A stretch of 64,000 bases of DNA from Pseudaeromonas sp963677375 (GTDB lineage Bacteria > Pseudomonadota > Gammaproteobacteria > Enterobacterales > Aeromonadaceae). Of this stretch, positions 1 through 7,594 are shown one piece after another. The notes beneath the pieces are model-generated. The model was not told the DNA's origin and did no database searches. It worked only from the letters and a program-made list of their open reading frames with translations. A program made the position numbers and the translations under genes. Location: NCBI GenBank assembly GCA_963677375.2, contig CAXXIF010000002.1:62001-126000 (forward strand). The letters are read 5' to 3'. How positions within the stretch are numbered: position 1 is the stretch's first letter; every line of letters begins with the position of its first letter.

Positions 1-259
1 TGTTTGGGGAGCATTCCGGTTCTTTTGCAGTAGGTAGAACGACAAAGACTACATTTGAGAAATTTGACAAAGAAACGGGTGATTTTGTAGATCAGCTAGA
101 TGATTCAGCGCCTTATACAGTTGTTATCTTCGATGCAAAAATTGGATTACTTGGAATTGCAAAGAAGTCTAAGCTAGCTCCAAATGCCTTAATTATTGCT
201 AGACGCATTAAAGATTTGTTACTTGCGACAAAAGCGGCAATCGAAACAGAAATAGACGT
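1..259 (+). pseudogene. Unrecognised gene, 5' part, broken by an IS element
   Basis: An open frame runs in from the left edge (codons from position 3) and covers about 86 residues up to the flanking repeat at 253-259, ending in ETEIDV. It resumes in another frame at 1950. Collapsing the 7-bp direct repeat TAGACGT (253-259 and 1943-1949) with everything between restores one continuous frame reading ETEIDVIPDPEDF. This was therefore one gene before insertion. Its true start lies outside the window. The visible part has a beta-rich stretch (APYTVVIFDAK) and a helix rich in Lys and Ala, and no domain I recognise. Base use is AT-rich like the genes after it. The 3' end overlaps the FRG-domain gene, so the two were probably one operon. 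Confidence 0.7.
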
Positions 260-303
260 TAGAGTAGCGGTGTTTTTCAAGATAGTTGTCGCGTAAACCT
301 GTT

Positions 304-1359
304 TTAAGCAGCCTCTTTTTGCTCCGGCTCGGGTTTCTCGGGTCGCTCCGGATTCAGCATCACGGCACCGATCGGTGTCCAGTCTCGTGTCTTGCCACTC
401 CACCTCGCTGGATGTTGCGCCCGGGCTGCCTGATACACCGCATCCCGTTTCGCCAGCAGGGCTTTATCTTCGCCCCGATGCCGCTCGTTGGGGGTGACGA
501 AGCGGATACGGCTATGCCGGTGTTCGTCGTTATACCACGCCATAAAGTCACGCACCCACTCCCTGGCCGCTTCCAGACTGGCGAAGCCGTCTGATGGCCA
601 TTGTGGGCAGTACTTCAGCGTCCGGAACAATGACTCCGAGTACGGATTATCGTTGCTCACCCGAGGCCGTCCCCGCGAGGGCGTGATGCCCAGATCATAC
701 ATCTTGGTCAGCAGCGTAACTGACTTCATTGGTGCGCCATTGTCCGAGTGCAAGATCAGTGGCTGCTTCCAGCACTGTTCGCGGATGACGCTCCGTTGCA
801 GCAACGCGGCCGCCCGCTCGCCGCACTCTTGCTCATGGACTTCCCAGCCCACACCCTTGCGACTGTAGATGTCCTCTATCAGATAGAGGTAGTAATACTG
901 GCCGCGAACGAGGGACGGCAAGTAGGTGATGTCCCAGGACCACACTTGATTGGGACCGGACGCGGCATGGCTGGTTGGTACCGGCACATGACGCGGTGGC
1001 TGGCTCCGGCCACGCCTGTGCTGCTGGTCAGCGGCCCGCAAGATGCGATAGAAGCTCGACTCACTGGCCAGATAACGCCCCTGGTCGGCCAACCTCGGTA
1101 CGATTTGGCTGGGTGGCAATGAGGCGAACTCCTGGCTATTGCAGACCTCCAGCACGGCCCGCCGCTCCTCTGGACTCAAGGCATGGGCTGGCATAGGACG
1201 AACCGCATCCGGCCGCCTATCGGCACTCAGCTCCGGCCCAACCAACCAGCGCTGGAGTGTGCGCAGACTCAACCCTAACACCTCGGCTGCCGGGTGCTTG
1301 CGTGCCCCGGCGACGAGCGCCTCGCGCCACCATGCAACGTATTGCTGCCGCTCTGGCAA
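304..1359 (-). CDS. IS3-family transposase OrfB (DDE integrase core)
   Basis: This is the catalytic part of the transposase, with an rve integrase fold. The DDE residues are visible: Asp at about residue 143 (WDITYL), Asp at about 206 (HSDNG) and Glu at about 242 (SESLF). The Asp-Glu gap is 35 residues, the canonical D-35-E spacing. The nominal start is a TTG at 1359 with no good ribosome site. The frame is open upstream to the slippery run at 1405-1411, so OrfB is most likely made as the C-terminal part of an OrfAB fusion by -1 frameshifting. The C-terminus is rich in Pro, Glu and Lys. Confidence 0.92.
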   Translation of the reverse strand: MPERQQYVAWWREALVAGARKHPAAEVLGLSLRTLQRWLVGPELSADRRPDAVRPMPAHALSPEERRAVLEVCNSQEFASLPPSQIVPRLADQGRYLASESSFYRILRAADQQHRRGRSQPPRHVPVPTSHAASGPNQVWSWDITYLPSLVRGQYYYLYLIEDIYSRKGVGWEVHEQECGERAAALLQRSVIREQCWKQPLILHSDNGAPMKSVTLLTKMYDLGITPSRGRPRVSNDNPYSESLFRTLKYCPQWPSDGFASLEAAREWVRDFMAWYNDEHRHSRIRFVTPNERHRGEDKALLAKRDAVYQAARAQHPARWSGKTRDWTPIGAVMLNPERPEKPEPEQKEAA

Positions 1360-1364
1360 CGAGG

Positions 1365-1865
1365 TCAGTTGTCCTCGTCGGCGTTGCTCCAGTAGGCATC
1401 GAGCTTTTTTTGCAATATCAGCAGAGCGGCTGCCTCGGCCAGGGCCTTGTCTTTACGACGCAACTCCTGCTCCAGTTGCCGGATACGTTTCTTATCCGCC
1501 TTGGCCTGCGCTTTCTCCGCCTGTTGTAGGGCGCGAGCGGATTGCTGGCCCAGGATACAGGCTTGGCGCCATTGCTGGACTTGCTCCGGGTAGAGACATT
1601 TTCGGCGGCAATACTCGCTGAGTTCAATCTCAGAAAGGGCAGCCGTTTCTAACACCACAGCGAACTTGGCCTCGGCAGGCCATTCATCGGTTAGTTTGTT
1701 GTCACCGGGCACAGGCGCCCCTCCGTCTTTAGCTTGTTTGCGCCAATTATACAGAGTGACTTCGCTGATGTTTTCCTGACGCGCCAACTCGGCAACCGAC
1801 ATATTGATGGGAGGCAGCAGCTTCTTGAGCAAAGCGGCCTTACGTTCATTTGAATAACGAGCCAT
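1365..1865 (-). CDS. IS3-family transposase OrfA (helix-turn-helix)
   Basis: OrfA is the DNA-binding part of the IS3 transposase. The N-terminus has an HTH that recognises the element's ends (SVAELARQENISEVTLYNWRKQAK), typical of HTH_Tnp_1. The C-terminal third is a charged leucine-zipper-like coiled coil (QAKADKKRIRQLEQEL) used for multimerisation. It is 166 residues, longer than the usual roughly 100, because of an inserted middle domain. It ends just after the A7 run where translation can slip into orfB. An ATG start at 1865 lies close behind the right end of the element. Confidence 0.9.
   Translation of the reverse strand: MARYSNERKAALLKKLLPPINMSVAELARQENISEVTLYNWRKQAKDGGAPVPGDNKLTDEWPAEAKFAVVLETAALSEIELSEYCRRKCLYPEQVQQWRQACILGQQSARALQQAEKAQAKADKKRIRQLEQELRRKDKALAEAAALLILQKKLDAYWSNADEDN
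1404..1411 (-). promoter_or_regulatory. Programmed -1 frameshift site in the IS
   Basis: On the minus strand the orfA frame reads CAA AAA AAG, which contains the heptamer A AAA AAG, the same slippery sequence as E. coli dnaX. After a -1 slip the next codons (from 1404) run without a stop for 15 codons into the orfB frame at 1359. This would give the OrfAB transposase expected for the IS3 family. Confidence 0.8.
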
Positions 1866-1942
1866 TCGACACTCTTTATCCGCCCCCGGTCTACTTATTT
1901 GGATGGTTCAGGTTAGGCGACAACTATTCTGACACCGGGGGG

Positions 1943-2337
1943 TAGACGTAATACCTGACCCTGAAGACTTCCTATATAAGCTTCGAAGCGCATATTCAAT
2001 TCGGAAATTCAGAGCAACATTTACAGGCCCAAACCCTATCGATGCAGACGAGCTTTTTCAGAAGCCTTTATCCGTTTATGCACAAATGATTGGGGCATCC
2101 TCAGGAACTTTAGAAGTTGTTGGTGAAGCATTAAATGAAAATGTTGCGGAGTCTGTAGCTAAATCAACTGCTGCCACCGGAAATACAGCGTCTGCTAGAG
2201 TTGTTCCAGCTGCGGGCATGAAAGCCAAAAATATCATGATGAAAGGTGATGCTGTTGTAGTGACCGTTAGTGAGGAAGCATCATACTCTCAAGTACTGGA
2301 ACAGATGCAAGTTAAATATATGAGGGTCAGGGTATGA
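1943..2337 (+). pseudogene. Unrecognised gene, 3' part after the IS
   Basis: The frame continues from the flanking repeat through VIPDPEDFLYKLRSAY to a TGA at 2335-2337, about 129 residues. It reads on from the fragment that ends at 259. An internal ATG at 2086 could start a shorter protein, but no strong ribosome site precedes it. The C-terminal half is Ala/Val-rich with helices (ENVAESVAKSTA) and then a beta-rich tail. The last codons overlap the ATG of the FRG-domain gene (ATGA), showing translational coupling. I do not recognise the family. It is probably the partner protein of the FRG gene, now inactivated. Confidence 0.65.
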
Positions 2338-3131
2338 TTTCCGAGAAAATAATTAAAAACTCTGATGACTTAATTCGTTCAATAAATGAGCTGCCTAACA
2401 ATTTCATTTACAGAGGTCATGCAAACTCAACCTGGAAACTAGAATCAACTCTGGAACGTACTATCGGTAGTAAGTGGTCAAGCGAGCTAGCAAAAAAGTT
2501 CGAGGAACATTATCTTAATTTATTTAAATCTAAGTATCACATTTACAACAGCAATGAGCATGCACCAAAAAGTAAATTAGCCTGGCTTTCATTAATGCAA
2601 CATTATGGGGCGCCAACTCGACTGATAGACTTTACTGAAAGTCCTTATGTGGCTTTATATTTTGCTCTAGAAGCATATAATCCACTATTAAAAAATGACC
2701 TTGCTATATATGCAATAGATTACAATTCGATAATGGATGAATCACTTGCATACATTTCAAGAAGAGACTCAAGCTTCAAGAAAACCAGACATGAAATCAT
2801 TGGCAAACAAGATGAGCTATTTGACGATGTTGTTGATCGGTTTTCATATGAAGTAGTCTGGATTACCGAACCACTGGAATTAAATGCCAGAATTGATAGG
2901 CAATCTGGTACTTTCTTAATTTCCGGCGACAAAGAAAAAAGGATTGAAGAGCTTCTAGCTAATGTCATGTACAAGAATGTCAAAGTAATAAAATTTATCA
3001 TTCCAAGTGACACATATGAAAACATATATGCACTATTAAGAAAGATGAATATAAATGCAAAGACTATATATGGCGATTTAGGAGGACTAGCGAAATCAAT
3101 CAAGATGGATATGCAAGTTCATGCAATTTGA
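2334..3131 (+). CDS. FRG domain-containing protein
   Basis: The 265-residue protein has the FRG domain signature: FIYRGHANSTWKLESTLER near residue 25 and WLSLMQHYGAPTRLIDFT near residue 85, followed by SPYVALYFALE. FRG domains are widespread in bacteria and phages, occur in several suspected toxin or defence loci, and resemble an ADP-ribosyltransferase-like fold in some analyses. The precise activity is not established. The start overlaps the stop of the gene before it by four bases, so the pair was co-translated. With the upstream gene broken by the IS, this protein may now lack its partner or be expressed from the IS end. Base composition is AT-rich, unlike the backbone. Confidence 0.85.
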   Translation: MISEKIIKNSDDLIRSINELPNNFIYRGHANSTWKLESTLERTIGSKWSSELAKKFEEHYLNLFKSKYHIYNSNEHAPKSKLAWLSLMQHYGAPTRLIDFTESPYVALYFALEAYNPLLKNDLAIYAIDYNSIMDESLAYISRRDSSFKKTRHEIIGKQDELFDDVVDRFSYEVVWITEPLELNARIDRQSGTFLISGDKEKRIEELLANVMYKNVKVIKFIIPSDTYENIYALLRKMNINAKTIYGDLGGLAKSIKMDMQVHAI

Positions 3132-3266
3132 AAAAGATAAATTGCACAGCAAGCGCGGTTAATAAACTAGCTCTTTCTAATAAATTCCTCGATTCTCACC
3201 GAAACGATCGCATGCATAGCGACACGCATCACTGTGACACGATTATAAAGCTATAGAGATAAAAAC

Positions 3267-4424
3267 GTGCAAAACAAAAAAATCTTTCAAGAAGCAGAAT
3301 CTGAATATGATGTTAACATAATTATTGGTGAAAATGGATCGGGGAAAAGTAACTATTTAAATGAATTAGCAAATGAATTCATTAAGTCAGGTAAAAAAGT
3401 AATTGCTATAGCCACGTCAATCCACGACAAATTCGATATCAGCAGTAGTAAATTCAATTTCTTTGGTGGTCGGCAAGGGAGAAACATGGTTGAAAAACTT
3501 GTGAAAAAATCCTTGCACACTAGGAAACTACTAGATGTTGATAGAATCAAGCATTTAGTACGAGCTCTTGAGTACAGTGGTTATGAAGCGAGAATAGGCA
3601 TAAAAGTAGAAGGCTATAGCTATGAAAATAAAAATTTAATTGAGCATTATGCAAACATTCCAATAGAGGATAAATATCAAATAATCAACATCCTTGAGAA
3701 TCATGGCGAAGATTTTGGGCATGTTGACTTACCTCACAGCGGGCGTCTATTAAACATCAACTTAAGCGCTTTATCAACAGGCATCATTCAAGAGACCACG
3801 TTATCATCGATATTAAAGCATGAGCGAATTTTAAAAAAACTTAAGATAATATCATCTATAAGTCTATATCTGGAAAAGAACCAGCATATAGTTCCACTAA
3901 ACAATGCAAGCTCTGGTGAGTTAATGATCATATCCACATTAGTTCATATCTCATCAAGTATCAACGTGAACTCAGTTATTATTATTGACGAGCCAGAAAA
4001 TAGTCTTCACCCAAAGTGGCAAAAAGAATACATCGACAAAATACTGGACTTGTTTTATCAATATAGTCCAAAAATAATCATAGCCACTCATTCACCATTA
4101 GTGATACCGCTATCAAATCAAAATCCAAACTTGTTCAGGCTTTCAAACTATGAATTAGAAGAAATTAGCAATGATAGCAGCAATAATGAAGAGTTAATGT
4201 CAGAGGTTTTTGGAATCATAACACCTGAAAACAGATATCTATCTGATTTATTAGTAAACTTAATCAATGATTTTGACTCAGACCAAAAGAGTTACCCAAT
4301 AATCATCGACATGTTAAATGAATTAAAAAATAAAATTTATGACATGAGACAGTCAAGATTTATTAATGGAGTTCGCCGCATAATAGATGATATGCATGTT
4401 TCTAAGGTGGAAAAAAATGGTTAA
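3267..4424 (+). CDS. AAA/ABC-type ATPase, PtuA-like (Septu-like module)
   Basis: The 385-residue ATPase is of the RecF/OLD/PtuA type. The Walker A is IIGENGSGKS near residue 20. An ABC-like signature follows near residue 218 (NNASSGELMI), then Walker B IIIDEPENSLHPKWQ and a His switch in IIATHSPL. The start is a GTG at 3267 after a 135-bp gap that holds an AT-rich promoter-like stretch. The 3' end overlaps the HNH gene by eight bases. ATPase-HNH pairs with this layout define Septu (PtuA-PtuB) phage defence and the effector of retron Ec78. This ATPase is shorter than the PtuA proteins I remember and no reverse transcriptase is nearby, so Septu-like is an inference. Confidence 0.75.
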   Translation: MQNKKIFQEAESEYDVNIIIGENGSGKSNYLNELANEFIKSGKKVIAIATSIHDKFDISSSKFNFFGGRQGRNMVEKLVKKSLHTRKLLDVDRIKHLVRALEYSGYEARIGIKVEGYSYENKNLIEHYANIPIEDKYQIINILENHGEDFGHVDLPHSGRLLNINLSALSTGIIQETTLSSILKHERILKKLKIISSISLYLEKNQHIVPLNNASSGELMIISTLVHISSSINVNSVIIIDEPENSLHPKWQKEYIDKILDLFYQYSPKIIIATHSPLVIPLSNQNPNLFRLSNYELEEISNDSSNNEELMSEVFGIITPENRYLSDLLVNLINDFDSDQKSYPIIIDMLNELKNKIYDMRQSRFINGVRRIIDDMHVSKVEKNG

Positions 4425-5043
4425 CCGCCTAAAGTTCACACCTGCCGAAATCACTGAAATAAAAAAATCAGCATTAATAGGTCATAAAGAATGGGACAAT
4501 AACAAAGCACTTAACCAAATCAAGAGAAAGATAAAAGACTTTGCAGTCACTAAGACTAATGAACGTTGTTGTTATTGCGGCAGAAACATTAGAGGTGAAT
4601 TCAGAATGGTTTTAGACATTGAACATGTCATTCCAAAATCATTATGTGTGAAATATATGTTTACGATGAAAAATCTATCTGTATCTTGTAAGCGTTGTAA
4701 TATGTCCATCAAAAAAGATGATTTAGGCTTTTTAAACACCTCAATTAAAGATGCTAGCAAATCATTCAAGTCAAAACATTATAAATTCATTCATCCCAAC
4801 CTAGATAATTTCGATGCTCACCTTCTGTTATATGTTCAACAAGTTGGGAAGAACATTATTACTATATATAAAGTCGTTAATGGTAGTCCGAAAGGCACTT
4901 TTACTTACAATTATTTCCAGCTTAACGCTCTTGAAAAAAACAGTCTTGATCAAGGTCAAGGTGGTCGCGCTCGACCGGAAATTAACAACCCCAAGTATAG
5001 AATCATGTTTAATGAAATTAACCTCAACATTGCCCAAGATTAA
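4417..5043 (+). CDS. HNH endonuclease, PtuB-like (Septu-like module)
   Basis: The 208-residue protein has an HNH/zinc-finger nuclease core. A first Cys pair lies in ERCCYCGRNI (about residue 50), the catalytic His in LDIEHVIPKS (about residue 70), and a second Cys pair in SVSCKRCNMSIKKDD (about residue 90). I place the start at ATG 4417, not at an upstream ATG at 4387, because a good ribosome site (AAGGTGG) sits just before it inside the ATPase gene. The eight-base overlap implies coupled translation and a complex. In Septu the ATPase controls a DNA-cutting HNH partner; the same division of labour is likely here. The AT-rich base use ends shortly after this gene. Confidence 0.78.
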   Translation: MVNRLKFTPAEITEIKKSALIGHKEWDNNKALNQIKRKIKDFAVTKTNERCCYCGRNIRGEFRMVLDIEHVIPKSLCVKYMFTMKNLSVSCKRCNMSIKKDDLGFLNTSIKDASKSFKSKHYKFIHPNLDNFDAHLLLYVQQVGKNIITIYKVVNGSPKGTFTYNYFQLNALEKNSLDQGQGGRARPEINNPKYRIMFNEINLNIAQD

Positions 5044-5156
5044 TAGCCCCTCATCAAAATGCAGATTCATGATGTGTGGCAATAACAAACGAACAGGATT
5101 CGTAAATCAAACACCTAAAACAGCATAAGGATTTATCCTCTATTCATGGAGTCTGA

Positions 5157-5858
5157 ATGAAAGGCAAGATTATTCAATGGAATGATGAGAAAGGATTTGG
5201 TTTTATTACCAATGACGATCTTTCGGAGCGAGTGTTTTTTCATATCTCAGCATTAAAGCACAGAGAGAGAAGGCCGCAGGTGCAGGATGCGGTTATCTTT
5301 GAGGTGATGATCGATAATCAGCAGCGGATGAAGGCGACCGAGGTTTATTATGAAGGGTTAAGCCTGCAAGCGATGAAGCCCGCCGTAAAGAAGCCGCCAC
5401 AACATGCCCGTCAATCCTATGATCAGCGCATCGTGCTTGAGCCGATGAAGAGAACGAATTTAGACCATGTGCTGTTGCTGATTGCGGTACTGTTTTTAGC
5501 CAGTGCTGGTTTACTGTTTTTCAAGACCCATAATGTGGCGACCGCAGTCCCCTTGGGGATACCTGCACTCATATTACTGGCTATTTATAATCGCCAGAAA
5601 ATTCCGGCCAGCAAACTCTTTACCTGTAGCCACTGCCGTTGCAATACGCCCTTTGATGGTCGCACCATTCGTGTCTGGAATATGGGCGCCATCAAACTCT
5701 ATTGCTCGCGCTGCCATGCTGAGTGGTTACGTAATCGAAATAGTGGATATGACAATTCCTATACCACATCGAATAAAGGTGGTGGCTGCCTAGGCGCCTT
5801 ATTGCTGATCCTCGCCCTGCCAATTGGCATCATAACCCTGACCCAGTGGTTTATCTGA
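5157..5858 (+). CDS. Cold-shock domain membrane protein with Cys-pair motif
   Basis: The 233-residue protein starts with a cold-shock nucleic-acid-binding domain: GKIIQWNDEKGFGFI and RVFFHISAL, residues 2-65. Two hydrophobic segments follow (about 104-120 and 125-142). Next is a two-CxxC, zinc-ribbon-like part (CSHCRCNTPF and YCSRCHAEW), and a C-terminal membrane helix (LGALLLILALPIGIITL). The N-terminal half matches the cold-shock/DUF1294 family, but the Cys-rich tail replaces the usual DUF1294 end. GGAG at 5148 supports the ATG at 5157. Function is unknown; it could couple RNA binding to the membrane. GC content is nearer to the backbone than in the genes before it. Confidence 0.75.
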   Translation: MKGKIIQWNDEKGFGFITNDDLSERVFFHISALKHRERRPQVQDAVIFEVMIDNQQRMKATEVYYEGLSLQAMKPAVKKPPQHARQSYDQRIVLEPMKRTNLDHVLLLIAVLFLASAGLLFFKTHNVATAVPLGIPALILLAIYNRQKIPASKLFTCSHCRCNTPFDGRTIRVWNMGAIKLYCSRCHAEWLRNRNSGYDNSYTTSNKGGGCLGALLLILALPIGIITLTQWFI

Positions 5859-5994
5859 TTTAATTTTTCATAGACCCAGAATCAGCCAGAGCAAACCCCA
5901 CCCCTGCCCTCCCCTTGGAAAAAGGAGAGGGAGCAAAGCAAGAGATTCGCTGATTGCACCTGCGAACTTTATTTAACATCCATATGGTGAACTT

Positions 5995-6342
5995 ATGTCG
6001 GATATAAAATACGTACCAACCCCGTATAGCTATTCATCGGCTGTGGTCGCAGGCGACTATGCTTTTCTTTCTTTTCACCGCGGATTTGGTGATGGTTTTG
6101 AGCAGCAATGCAGAGGGGCGCTTGTCGGAATAAAACAAACACTTGCAGGCATGGATCTGCCATTATCATCCCTCGTCAAAGTGACGGTATGGCTCAAAAA
6201 TATTCAGGATTTACCCACCATGGAAAAATTATTCCTGGATTACTTTGCACCCACGAAATGCCCCGCCCGCATGACGGCAACAACCGAATTTTTCGACTCG
6301 GACTGCTTAGTCATGATCGAAGGCATTGCGTTTTGTAAATAA
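5995..6342 (+). CDS. RidA/YjgF family protein
   Basis: The 115-residue single-domain protein is of the RidA (YjgF/YER057c/UK114) family. Members form trimers, and archetypal RidA hydrolyses reactive enamine/imine intermediates made by PLP enzymes. The family features seen are AFLSFHRG near residue 24, LAGMDLPLSSLVKVTVWL (50-68) and the PARMTATTEFF region that carries the conserved Arg. The late glutamate region reads LVMIEGIAF. The usual small-residue pattern around the Arg is altered, so it may belong to a divergent subgroup rather than being the housekeeping RidA. It stands alone, with a GGTGA ribosome site before ATG 5995. Confidence 0.8.
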   Translation: MSDIKYVPTPYSYSSAVVAGDYAFLSFHRGFGDGFEQQCRGALVGIKQTLAGMDLPLSSLVKVTVWLKNIQDLPTMEKLFLDYFAPTKCPARMTATTEFFDSDCLVMIEGIAFCK

Positions 6343-6373
6343 TCCGAGCCACAGACTAGTGAAGCCGTGATGA

Positions 6374-6619
6374 CCCCGACGCTTTAAAATTCGTGACGAT
6401 TGGGAAACCATTAAAGTGTCAGTGATGGAAACCGCGATCTGGGCGCGCTTTGCTCAGCACCCGGAATTAGCCCATATCCTCACACTCAGCCGACACCCGC
6501 TCTCCGACCACTCCGCCGCCGACTTCTTCTGGGGCCCCGGCGTCGATGGTCACGGCACCAATATGACCGGCCAAATCCTGATGCAAATCCGCCGCGAGCT
6601 CCAAGCCAATTCGAGATAA
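6374..6619 (+). pseudogene. NADAR/YbiA-like C-terminal remnant
   Basis: An open frame from a TGA at 6371 to 6619 encodes the C-terminal third of a NADAR (YbiA/DUF1768) domain. Visible pieces are FKIRDDWETIKVSVMETAIWARF, then HPELAHIL, a FWGPGVDG box and the closing GTNMTGQILMQIRREL. The N-terminal two-thirds with the catalytic residues are missing, and a stop precedes the homology. The ATG at 6416 is probably not a real start. NADAR enzymes cleave N-glycosidic bonds in ADP-ribose-type or riboflavin-pathway compounds. This is a decayed copy. Confidence 0.7.
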
Positions 6620-7165
6620 CAACTTCCATCGTCACGCTTTGAGCTTTCAATCTTCGGTTTCAGTCTTCGACTTTCAGCTTTAAACCATCCCCCGCCCCCA
6701 TAACCCGAAGCCGTCTGTCGGGCCGGGCGGTGGGGTGGCTGCAACCGGTGCGCGGTCAGGATGACCGCAAAAGGGAGCGTCACGCCAGGGATGGCGTGTG
6801 GCTCCCGGCCGGTGAAAGACATTCCGCAGTCCGGGGCCTTTCCGACAGTCGGCATAAACCCGGGCCCGGGATTGCCAAGGGGGAGGCCTTTTCCCCCTTG
6901 GCCCGCCGCCGTTCGCCGAAGGTGAACAGAACGGCCATGTCTGCAAGGAGGAAACGGAACAAGTCGTTCCCGACGACGACGTGGACAGAACGGACCAGAC
7001 GTTCTCAACAAGGATGCGGGCAGCACCGGCCCCGCCGAGCGTCCGGATCTGCATGGAATCATTTGCGCCTTGGCGCTCGCGGAGTATGCTCGCAGCAGCC
7101 GAAATCCAGACCGATGGGTTGCCCCGGAGCAAGACCCCATCGGCATAACCGAACCAGGAGAACCC
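6620..7165. other. Intergenic stretch with GGA-loop hairpins
   Basis: I see no convincing gene in this interval. It is GC-rich and holds several strong inverted repeats. GCGGTCA-GGA-TGACCGC lies at 6752-6768. A two-level hairpin lies at 6773-6806 (GGGAGC / GCTCCC outside, CACGCCA / TGGCGTG inside, loop GGGA). An 11-bp stem lies at 6874-6902. Unpaired AAGGAGG at 6945 and AAGGAT at 7010 add further GGA motifs. Long open frames cross the region on both strands but have Arg-rich, non-protein-like composition. It may be a structured RNA or a dispersed repeat. Confidence 0.5.
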
Positions 7166-7495
7166 ATGACTCAGCGCGTCTACTGTATTGCCCAATTCGA
7201 GCCCAAGCCGGGCAAGCTGGAAGAGTTATTTCGTGTCTTACAGGCGCTGGAGCCGGACACACTGCGCGAGGAGGGCTGCGTCCAGTACCGCATCACCCGT
7301 CATATCCCCAGCCCCTTTGCCGAGGGCACCAGCTTCCCCCTGGTGTTCAACGAAATCTGGGCCGATATGGCAGTGTTCGAAGCCCATTGCCAGAAGCCCT
7401 ATATCCAGCGCTTCTTCGATGAACAGTGCATCAGCGCCGATGGCCTGGTGGCCCAATGGAATGTCTGTGTCTACAGCGATGAGCTGCCCGCCTAA
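7166..7495 (+). CDS. Antibiotic biosynthesis monooxygenase-fold (ABM/YgiN-like) protein
   Basis: The 109-residue protein has the dimeric alpha-beta barrel of the ABM family. It opens with YCIAQFEPKPGKLEELFRVLQAL, followed by EEGCVQYRITRH, FNEIWADMAVFEAHCQKPYIQRFF and a beta end strand. Family members include quinol monooxygenase YgiN and many small enzymes of unknown substrate. The start at ATG 7166 is fixed by CAGGAG seven bases before it; an upstream in-frame ATG has no such site. It is a single gene between a hairpin-rich gap and the 3' end of gltD on the other strand. Confidence 0.8.
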   Translation: MTQRVYCIAQFEPKPGKLEELFRVLQALEPDTLREEGCVQYRITRHIPSPFAEGTSFPLVFNEIWADMAVFEAHCQKPYIQRFFDEQCISADGLVAQWNVCVYSDELPA

Positions 7496-7594
7496 GCCCG
7501 AACGGCTGGAATAAGCGCTAACTGTTGGAATAAGCACAGAGACTCACTGGCCATAGCGAATATGGCGTAACGGAAGGTGTGGACGAAGCGCAGA

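Larger units (their letters stand above)
260..1942 (-). mobile_element. IS3-family insertion sequence, intact
   Basis: The element holds two overlapping-frame transposase genes on the minus strand (orfA 1365-1865, orfB 304-1359) with an A7 slippery run between them. Its ends carry imperfect inverted repeats: ATAGTTGTCGC occurs at 282-292 and inverted near 1918-1928, and the shared word CGGTGT lies nearer each tip. The boundaries are inferred from a 7-bp direct repeat, TAGACGT, on both sides; removing one copy with the element rejoins the host reading frame. IS3 elements usually make 3-5 bp duplications, so 7 bp is long and the exact tips may differ by a few bases. The coding regions look complete, so the element may still be active. 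Confidence 0.85.

Noticed and set aside
3132..5050. Retron (msr-msd and reverse transcriptase) linked to the PtuAB-like pair
   Set aside because: No reverse transcriptase frame with a YxDD motif and no room for one near the pair in this window.
5880..5940. Pyrimidine-rich stretch that resembles a short direct repeat
   Set aside because: No regular unit or second copy seen in the window.
6730..7422. Long open frame of about 230 codons across the hairpin region
   Set aside because: Arg/Ser/Gly-rich composition unlike a protein, no ribosome site, overlaps the well-supported ABM gene in another frame and runs through strong inverted repeats.
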